Assembly (NCBI GenBank): GCA_016946835.1
Contig: JACVTC010000179.1
Location: 1 to 64,000, forward strand
Length of the DNA stretch: 64,000 nucleotides
DNA from: Neocallimastix lanati (nom. inval.)
Lineage: Eukaryota; Neocallimastigomycota; Neocallimastigomycetes; Neocallimastigales; Neocallimastigaceae
Direction: 5' to 3'
Shown: in pieces, positions 57,644 to 64,000 of the stretch
How positions within the stretch are numbered: position 1 is the stretch's first letter
Layout: every line of letters starts with the position of its first letter
Program-made: the position numbers and the translations under genes
Notes under the pieces: generated by a model
Database searches by the model: none
Told to the model about the DNA's origin: nothing
The model's input: the letters and a program-made list of their open reading frames with translations, nothing else

Positions 57644-58448
57644 TGTTACGGAACAAATAAAATAATTAAAATTATATATAATTATTAAAGATTTGTCGAA
57701 ATTACAACTGAATTAAATTTCAATTTCAATTAATTTCAATTAAAATTATTAAAAACAAAATAATTAATAAAAATTTATAATTCATTAATTATTCTTTAAA
57801 TTTTATTTATTTTATAATATTGTAAGTTATTTGATCATCTTAGGACCAGCTTAGGCCTACTGATTCTAATGATATCATATTAAACTTAAATATTATTAAT
57901 AAATAAAATATTTATTAACATGAATCATTTGGTCATGTCATCCTTGATTCATAAATTAATGTTTATGTATTAATTTATGTTATATTGATTTAATTAATTA
58001 TTAATTATTAATTACTATATTAAATATTTAAATTTAATATTATATTATATATATTAGCTAATATATTAGATTAAAAAATATAATTTATTTATATTAAACA
58101 TATTCTTATACTAAATATTATTATTATCAACTTTATATTATTATTATCAACTTTATATTATTATTATCAATATTCTCAAACCTACAAAGTATAAAAAGAA
58201 AATTCAAATTTATCTTTTTGTCCTTTGTAAGGTTATAGTTAACCTATTATAATATAACTATATATTTTTATTAATAAATAAAAATTTTTATCATATCAAA
58301 CCAATTATTAGTTTTAATTAAGTGTTAAATTAACAAATTTAACTTTATAACTCTTTTATTTTAGTAATTTACTTATATCTATATAGTTATATTATATAGA
58401 TATATCAACCTGATTCCTCGTTAAATTCAACCTGTTTACTTTTTAACA
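57644..58448 (+). repeat. Probable 5' LTR of element D
   Basis: Proposed as 805 bp, from TGTTACGGAAC to TTTTTAACA (inverted TGTTA/TAACA ends). It contains a 20-bp unit TATTATTATTATCAACTTTA about three times (58124-58175), a TATA-like GTATAAAAAG (58190-58199) and the presumed RNA start region just after it. The right end is set by the adjoining priming site. The left end is a judgement because no second LTR is visible. Confidence 0.55.
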
Positions 58449-58458
58449 ATAACCTTAC
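58449..58458 (+). other. Self-priming site candidate of element D
   Basis: ATAACCTTAC directly after the LTR end is the exact reverse complement of GTAAGGTTAT at 58227-58236, about 30 bp after the TATA-like box, i.e. near the expected 5' end of the RNA. Tf1/sushi-type chromoviruses prime this way instead of with a tRNA. No TGG-type tRNA site is seen here. Confidence 0.5.
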
Positions 58459-58482
58459 CTTAGAAAAGAGAATCACCTTGAT

Positions 58483-59562
58483 ATGTCCCTTTATAATAAC
58501 GTGTGGGCAAACTCCTATCCTGACTTTGCTCCTATGTCGGAAGTAAATAAGCTAAGAACAGACGCTCAGATTACTGTCTCTGAACTGGCAAAAGATGCAG
58601 AAGTTACATTCTTATCAAGAGAAGATTTTAATAAATATAATGAAGATCTTCAAAAGAAACTTTTTACTTTAAATAGGGATAACAAGAATATCATAAAACA
58701 ACTTTCTTCTATTACCAGCATTTTAAATCAGAAATTCGATTTTATTCCTAATGTTAATGCTTCTCAAAATCAAGATGATAACGCTTCTATATCAACAAGA
58801 AGAGAGGCAGACAATGATGTAATAATGAGGAATACTATTCCCAATACACTTCAAGAAGTCCCAGAACCTGGATTTTTCACTGGGGATACTAAGGAAACCG
58901 ATCTCTTTTGTCAGCTCTGTGAAGATACTTTTAAGACTTATCCTAACTGTGAATCTACTATGGATGTAAAAATTAATTATGTTAAGTCACGCTTAGGGGA
59001 TGGTGCTCGTAATTGGTATTATGCCAAATATAAAGATAGAAGTCCAGCAACATTAGAAGAATTGATTAAAGAATTAAGGAAAGCTTTTAATAATGTTGCC
59101 AGTAAGAAATTAGCCATGATCCAACTCGCAAAAATTTCTCACACATTTGGGAAAATTAATGATTATATTGATGAATTTCGAACCCTTACAACATGTTTGA
59201 ATTGGAATGAAGAAGCTTTAGTTTTATTCTTTTATAATGGATTGCACCCAAGGTTCCAGGAAGAAATAGAAAAAATGGATGAATTTCCTTCTGATCTTAG
59301 TACTATTTATACTAGATGTATTCTTTACGAAAATTCCTTGAAATCTAAAGGTCAATTAAAATCTAATGGTAATAAAAATTTAAAGAAAAAGCCTTCTAAT
59401 GTCCACAATAACAACAACAACAATAATAATAAATATAATAATAATAACAATTATAACAAATATTATAATAATAATTATAATAAAGTCCATAATAATAATA
59501 ACTTTAATAAAATTAATAATAACAGTAATAATAGTACAAATAATAATAATTCAAAAAACTAA
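58483..59562 (+). CDS. Gag of element D
   Basis: 359 residues from ATG 58483. A coiled N-terminal part precedes a typical Ty3/gypsy capsid region (PGFFTGDTKETDLFCQLCED; KSRLGDGARNWY; about residues 130-280). The last ~60 residues are Asn/Lys/Tyr-rich and encoded by AAT/AAC-rich DNA, like the Gag tail of element B. It would form the particle shell. Confidence 0.88.
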   Translation: MSLYNNVWANSYPDFAPMSEVNKLRTDAQITVSELAKDAEVTFLSREDFNKYNEDLQKKLFTLNRDNKNIIKQLSSITSILNQKFDFIPNVNASQNQDDNASISTRREADNDVIMRNTIPNTLQEVPEPGFFTGDTKETDLFCQLCEDTFKTYPNCESTMDVKINYVKSRLGDGARNWYYAKYKDRSPATLEELIKELRKAFNNVASKKLAMIQLAKISHTFGKINDYIDEFRTLTTCLNWNEEALVLFFYNGLHPRFQEEIEKMDEFPSDLSTIYTRCILYENSLKSKGQLKSNGNKNLKKKPSNVHNNNNNNNNKYNNNNNYNKYYNNNYNKVHNNNNFNKINNNSNNSTNNNNSKN

Positions 59563-59759
59563 ATGAAGGACTTCACTCGGAGTCCAATTCATCAAAAAAT
59601 GTAAAAACAATTTATTATAACTTTCCTTCATTTGATAACATCACAACCCAAAAACTACCTTCAACTTTTCTTTTATTCCATTGCTACATTCCAACAAGAC
59701 TACCAATTAATAATAATAAATTAAAAATTAAAAATAACCAAAAAATTACATCTGAATCT

Positions 59760-60347
59760 ATGCTAGATTCTGGATCATTTTGTAATTTTATTACAAAAAA
59801 TTTAGTTCAAAAACTAAATTTAAAAATTTATAATTTAAAAAATAAAATTTCAGTCAAAGGTATATCTGGTTCTACTACTAAGATAGATCAGTACGTTTGG
59901 CTAAAATTTCAAATAAAAATACAAAAGAATAAAAAATTTTATTTTAAAAATTACAATGAAAAATTTCTAATAACAAATTGCATACCAACTGATCTACTTT
60001 TTGGTAATCAATTCATGCGAAAATTCAAAATTCACTATAATTATGATAAGAATATATTATATTCTTACTTAAATTATTATTTTTCAAATAAAAATAACAA
60101 AAATCCTAATAAATATTGCAAAAACAATTTATATCTACAGTCGATGAAAAATAAAATTTTAAAAAATTATTTACTTTTTTATAAATCAATAAAAAAATTT
60201 AATTATAAAAATTTTTCAAAAAATTTAAAAAAATTTGATCAGAAGTTTAATTATAATAAAAAATTTTTTAATAAAAAACTTAATAACCTTAACCTTAATA
60301 AATTTTCAAAATTTTGTGATAAATTTAATTATAAAAAATTTTTTTAA
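59760..60347 (+). CDS. Protease region of element D
   Basis: It reads MLDSGSFCNFITKNLVQKLN, then VKGISGSTTKIDQYVWLKF and IPTDLLFGNQFMRKF: a retropepsin-like fold with the DSG active site and the later ILG-type LLFG. The second half is a Lys/Asn/Phe-rich linker. It lies between gag and RT as expected. Confidence 0.75.
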   Translation: MLDSGSFCNFITKNLVQKLNLKIYNLKNKISVKGISGSTTKIDQYVWLKFQIKIQKNKKFYFKNYNEKFLITNCIPTDLLFGNQFMRKFKIHYNYDKNILYSYLNYYFSNKNNKNPNKYCKNNLYLQSMKNKILKNYLLFYKSIKKFNYKNFSKNLKKFDQKFNYNKKFFNKKLNNLNLNKFSKFCDKFNYKKFF

Positions 60348-63306
60348 TAAAAATCATTATTTTATTAATAAATATAAATATTATTTCAAAAAACAAAATA
60401 AATATTTAAAAAACAATTTTAATTTAAACAATGACTATAATTACAATTTTTTAATATATTCCTTCTTATCAAATAAAGAAATTAATAAAAATGACAATGA
60501 AGATCCAAATATTGAAGATATTCCGCCTCAATATCGCGATCTATTTATTGTTTTTAGTAAAGCCGAAGCCGATAAACTTCCCCCACATCGTTTAACCGAC
60601 TGCAAAATAGTGCTGGAGAAGGACGCTTCCCTTCACTATGGTCCAATCTATCCCTTAACCGAAGAGGAAAATAAAGTTTTGAAAGAATATATAAAAGAAA
60701 ACCTAAAAAAAGGATTTATTAGACCATCTGAATCACCTGCAGGTTATCCAGTTCTATTCCAAAAGAAAAAAGATGGTACACTTCGGTTATGCGTAGACTA
60801 TAGGAAGTTAAACGCTGTTACTATAAGAAACTCGTACCCCATACCTCTTATTAATGAAATTATTGAAAAGGTTAAAGGAGCAAAGTATTTTACAAAATTA
60901 GATTTACGTTCAGCCTATAATTTAATCCGTATTAAGGAAGGGGATGAATACAAGACAGCTTTCAGAACTAAATATGGTCACTATGAATACTTAGTTATGC
61001 CATTTGGTTTAAAAAACGCACCAGCTACTTTTCAATCGTTTATTAATTCGGTACTAAGACCATATTTAGAAAAAAGTGTTATTCTTTATTTAGACGATAT
61101 TTTAATCTACTCCAAAGATTTAAAAGAACATCATAAACAAGTTAGGGAGGTTTTGCAAGCATTAATTAATAATAACTTATATGCAAAATTAGAAAAATGC
61201 GAATTTGATAAAGAGAAAGTTGAATTCCTTGGATATGTATTATCAGGTCAAGGTGTCACTACCGATCCGAAGAAAATAGAATCAATTAAAGACTGGCCTC
61301 AACCAAATAACTTAAAGGACGTACAGAGGTTTTTAGGTCTTTGCAATTATTATAGAAGATTTGTTAAAGATTTTGCAAAAATTGCAAAACCTTTACATAA
61401 TTTAACCAGAAAAAATATTAAATTTAATTGGAATAACAAATGTGAAGAATCATTCTCAGAATTAAAGAAAAGATTAACCAGTTCTCCAGTTTTATTCCAT
61501 CCGGATAATAATAAACCATTTATTGTTGAATGTGATGCAAGTAACTTTGCCCTTGGTGCTGTTTTATCACAAAAGGATGATAATAATAAATTACATCCAG
61601 TTGCATATTTCTCAAGAAGCTTACAAGGTGCAGAAATTAATTATACTATTACAGACAAGGAGTTGTTAGCTATTAGAGAAGCCTTTTTGGCATGGAGACA
61701 TTTATTACTTGGTGCGAAATACAAAGTAACTGTTTATACTGATCATAGGAACTTATTATATACCCTTGGTGGTAAAATTGGTAATCAAAGGCAACATAGA
61801 TGGCATATGTTCTTCCAAGAATATAATTTTGAATTAATTTATAGACAAGGTTCCAATAATGGAAAACCTGATTCTCTTTCAAGAAGACCAGATTATATAA
61901 AAAATAATGAAGAAACTAAAACCGAAAATATTCTTGACATAAAAAATGTAAAGGAAGTTCCATGTTTTATTGGTCTTGTTAGCGATCTTTTAGAAAGAAT
62001 TATAGAAGCTACAAAAACAGATGCCACAGCTGATGATATTAGACTCTATTTTAGCCCACAGAATATTAAAAATGATATGTCCTATAAACCCTTTAGGAAA
62101 ATGAATAAGTTCAAAATAAAGGATAATATTATATTATATAATAATTTAATTTATATTCCTGAAATTTTAAGATTAGAAATCTTAACTAAATATCATGAAA
62201 AGCCTTCCGCTGGTCATCTTGGAATTAAAAGAACTCTTGAATTAATTACAAGAAACTTTTGGTGGCCCAAAATGCAAGATGATGTTATAAAATTTGTCAA
62301 TTCCTGTGAATGTTGTGCAAGAAACAAAATTAATAGACATAGGAAATATGGCTTTCTACAACCGTTGGAAACACCTGATAGACCTTGGAAATCTATAGAA
62401 GTTGACTTTTTATGTGGCCTCCCGGATTCAAAGGGATATACGGTAATAATGGTTGTAGTGGATCGTTTCTCTAAAATGATTCACTTAATACCTTTCAAAC
62501 AAATTCCTGATGCAAAACAAACTGCCAAAGCATTTATGAATAATGTTTATAAATTACATGGCCTTCCTTATGATATGTATACAGATAGAGGTCCTCAGTT
62601 TACAAGTGCACTTTGGAAAGAATTCATGAAATTACTTAATATTAAATCCAAATTAGCTACAACAGATCATCATGAGACTGTTGGTCAAGTTGAGAGATGT
62701 AACTCCTTTATTGAACAGTATTTAAGAGCTTATTCAAGATCTTATTATCACGACGATTGGATTAATTGGATCTATCTTGCAGAGTTCGCTTATAATAATT
62801 CAGTCAATGAATCTACAAAAGAAACACCTTTCTTTATTAACTATGGATTTCATCCATCTATGGACGAATATTTCTTACTACCCCAAGTTGATACTAATAG
62901 TAAATTTATTAAAAATGTAAGTACAAGTTTTAATCATATTAAAGATGTCTTATTAAGATCTAAAGAATTATATAAAAATTATGCGGATAAGAAAAGGATG
63001 CCACCTCCTGTAATAAAAGAAGGTGACTTGGTTTGGATTCAAGCACCTCCTTCCTTAAATATTGAAGATTGTTCTAAACTCGCTCCTTGCAAATATGGAC
63101 CTTACAAGGTAATCGATGTTTTAGAGAATAATAATTATAAAATTGATCTTAAAAAGTCACCTTTTCCAAAACATCATCCAATCTTTCATATCTCTGAATT
63201 GGAACCTTATGTCCCAACTCCGCAAAAGTTTTTAAATAGAAGTTCGCACAATGAATCCATTAATGATATTATTGAAATTTCTGGATTTAGGACAAACTAC
63301 AAGTAA
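60235..63306 (+). CDS. RT, RNase H and integrase of element D
   Basis: About 1,023 codons. After an AT-rich linker comes RT (LRLCVDYRKLNAVT; VILYLDDILIYSK near 61078-61116), RNase H (VECDASNFALGAVLSQ; YTDHRNLLYTL; GKPDSLSRRPDY), an integrase zinc-binding region (HEKPSAGHLGIKRT ... CECCARNK), a DDE core (IEVDFLCGLPDSKGY; TDRGPQFTS; VGQVERCNSFIEQYL) and a GPY-like tail (KYGPYKVIDVL; HHPIFHISELEPYVP). These motifs match chromovirus-type Ty3/gypsy rather than elements A-C. Confidence 0.93.
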   Translation: MIRSLIIIKNFLIKNLITLTLINFQNFVINLIIKNFFNKNHYFINKYKYYFKKQNKYLKNNFNLNNDYNYNFLIYSFLSNKEINKNDNEDPNIEDIPPQYRDLFIVFSKAEADKLPPHRLTDCKIVLEKDASLHYGPIYPLTEEENKVLKEYIKENLKKGFIRPSESPAGYPVLFQKKKDGTLRLCVDYRKLNAVTIRNSYPIPLINEIIEKVKGAKYFTKLDLRSAYNLIRIKEGDEYKTAFRTKYGHYEYLVMPFGLKNAPATFQSFINSVLRPYLEKSVILYLDDILIYSKDLKEHHKQVREVLQALINNNLYAKLEKCEFDKEKVEFLGYVLSGQGVTTDPKKIESIKDWPQPNNLKDVQRFLGLCNYYRRFVKDFAKIAKPLHNLTRKNIKFNWNNKCEESFSELKKRLTSSPVLFHPDNNKPFIVECDASNFALGAVLSQKDDNNKLHPVAYFSRSLQGAEINYTITDKELLAIREAFLAWRHLLLGAKYKVTVYTDHRNLLYTLGGKIGNQRQHRWHMFFQEYNFELIYRQGSNNGKPDSLSRRPDYIKNNEETKTENILDIKNVKEVPCFIGLVSDLLERIIEATKTDATADDIRLYFSPQNIKNDMSYKPFRKMNKFKIKDNIILYNNLIYIPEILRLEILTKYHEKPSAGHLGIKRTLELITRNFWWPKMQDDVIKFVNSCECCARNKINRHRKYGFLQPLETPDRPWKSIEVDFLCGLPDSKGYTVIMVVVDRFSKMIHLIPFKQIPDAKQTAKAFMNNVYKLHGLPYDMYTDRGPQFTSALWKEFMKLLNIKSKLATTDHHETVGQVERCNSFIEQYLRAYSRSYYHDDWINWIYLAEFAYNNSVNESTKETPFFINYGFHPSMDEYFLLPQVDTNSKFIKNVSTSFNHIKDVLLRSKELYKNYADKKRMPPPVIKEGDLVWIQAPPSLNIEDCSKLAPCKYGPYKVIDVLENNNYKIDLKKSPFPKHHPIFHISELEPYVPTPQKFLNRSSHNESINDIIEISGFRTNYK

Positions 63307-63308
63307 AA

Positions 63309-63450
63309 CTGCTACGAATATAGAGTTAGATACAAATATAAAAGTTCAAGTAATTGGGTGCCTTCTTATGAAGTTAAAAATAATCCAAGGAATCAAAGAA
63401 TATATCAAGAATATTTAAAGAATAATAGAAAATTCACTTCTCTTTCTTAT

Positions 63451-63455
<5 letters not shown>
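63309..63455 (+). other. Chromodomain-like end of element D
   Basis: Directly downstream of the integrase region the sequence reads YEYRVRYKYKSSSNWVPSYE, the pattern (Y-V-W/Y...W-P-E) of a chromodomain that in chromoviruses binds modified histones and guides insertion. It is short and partial, hence moderate confidence. Confidence 0.55.
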
Positions 63456-63486
<31 letters not shown>

Positions 63487-64000
63487 ATTATACTTAAGCT
63501 ATAAATAGTATATTAAATAATAATATTTCAAAATTAAATTAGTTAATTTAAAATTTTACATTTCAAAATTTCAAAAATTTTTAAAAATTCGAAATTTAAT
63601 AATACTTTATTTATTTTTACATTATTATATTCATTAAATTATAAATTTTCACTATATTTAAAAATTTTCAATTTAATGCATAAAATTAAGATGAAATTTC
63701 AATTTCAATTTCAAAATTTCAATTTTACATTTTTTCAACGAAATTTTTAATAAAATTCACACCATTATATTTCTCGATATTTAATTTTTTAACAAATTTT
63801 TAATTTCAGTAAATTTTGACAATTTCGAAATTTCCATGAAATGGCCACTTGTAATGTGTTCTTTAAAGGACTCATGTGACCTTTTTACTTCAAAAAAAAA
63901 AAAAAAAAAAAAAAAAATTTTTAAAATATACAATTTTATAAATATAATAATTTCTTTATGTAACGTTACACAAAATCGTCTGGAATCCGATTTTTGTGGA
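63456..64000 (+). other. 3' untranslated part of element D
   Basis: A poly-A run (63457-63483), AT-rich DNA with repeated AATTTCAAAATTTC-type words, a G+C-richer patch (TGGCCACTTGTAATGTG) at 63843-63885 and a second poly-A. No match to the proposed 5' LTR start is seen, so the 3' LTR lies beyond the window. Confidence 0.5.

Larger units (their letters stand above)
57644..64000 (+). mobile_element. Chromovirus-like Ty3/gypsy element D, partial (window edge)
   Basis: Plus-strand element with a probable 5' LTR (57644-58448), a self-priming-type site, gag, protease, RT, RNase H, integrase and a chromodomain-like end. It is of a different lineage from elements A-C: the pol is more conserved and has no Asn inserts in the enzyme domains. 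The 3' LTR is not reached by 64000, so LTR divergence and target duplication cannot be tested. It looks mostly open with about one or two breaks. Its left end lies 15 bp upstream of the mature 5' end of tRNA-Leu. Confidence 0.88.

Overview
The window looks like a gene-poor, very AT-rich fungal chromosome segment, most likely from an anaerobic gut fungus (Neocallimastigomycota). The reasons are intergenic DNA that is almost only A and T with long homopolymer and AAT runs, proteins rich in Asn and Lys, a GCN4-type bZIP factor, intronless host genes using the standard code, and a very high transposon load. This assignment is inference; no rRNA or marker gene is present.

Layout. 1-5.6 kb: minus-strand Ty3/gypsy element (A), cut by the left edge. 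6.45-15.59 kb: a whole-looking Ty3/gypsy element (B) with matching 616-bp LTRs and a 4-bp target duplication. 15.8-19.8 kb: a cluster of small elements: a MITE with a 9-bp target duplication, a second MITE-like repeat, a tRNA-derived SINE with a 14-bp duplication, a possible solo LTR, and a 1.2-kb LTR miniature (TRIM) nested in another MITE. 22.9-24.5 kb: host bZIP gene. 26.9-31.5 kb: a non-autonomous gypsy element (C) with matching LTRs that carries Gag, protease and an integrase tail only. 31.5-46 kb: AT-rich spacer with a few GC-richer islands, an ankyrin-repeat pseudogene, a long AAT microsatellite and a copia fossil. 46.3-49.2 kb: host MCD4/PIG-N gene. 50.3-55 kb: a decayed FLYWCH-MULE transposase, a small signal-peptide ORF, another copia fossil and MITE remnants. 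57.55 kb: tRNA-Leu(CAA). 57.64 kb to the right edge: a chromovirus-like Ty3/gypsy element (D) whose LTR begins about 15 bp upstream of the tRNA gene.

Only three host genes look functional: the bZIP regulator, the GPI-anchor ethanolamine-phosphate transferase and tRNA-Leu. Nothing suggests they work together. Most of the rest is mobile DNA of several ages: elements B and C and the TRIM look very young because their LTR pairs show no difference by eye, while the copia and MULE copies and the ankyrin gene are well decayed. The observations most worth following are the tRNA-adjacent chromovirus with an apparent self-priming site, the Gag-plus-protease non-autonomous element, the tRNA-derived SINE, and the nested TRIM-in-MITE.
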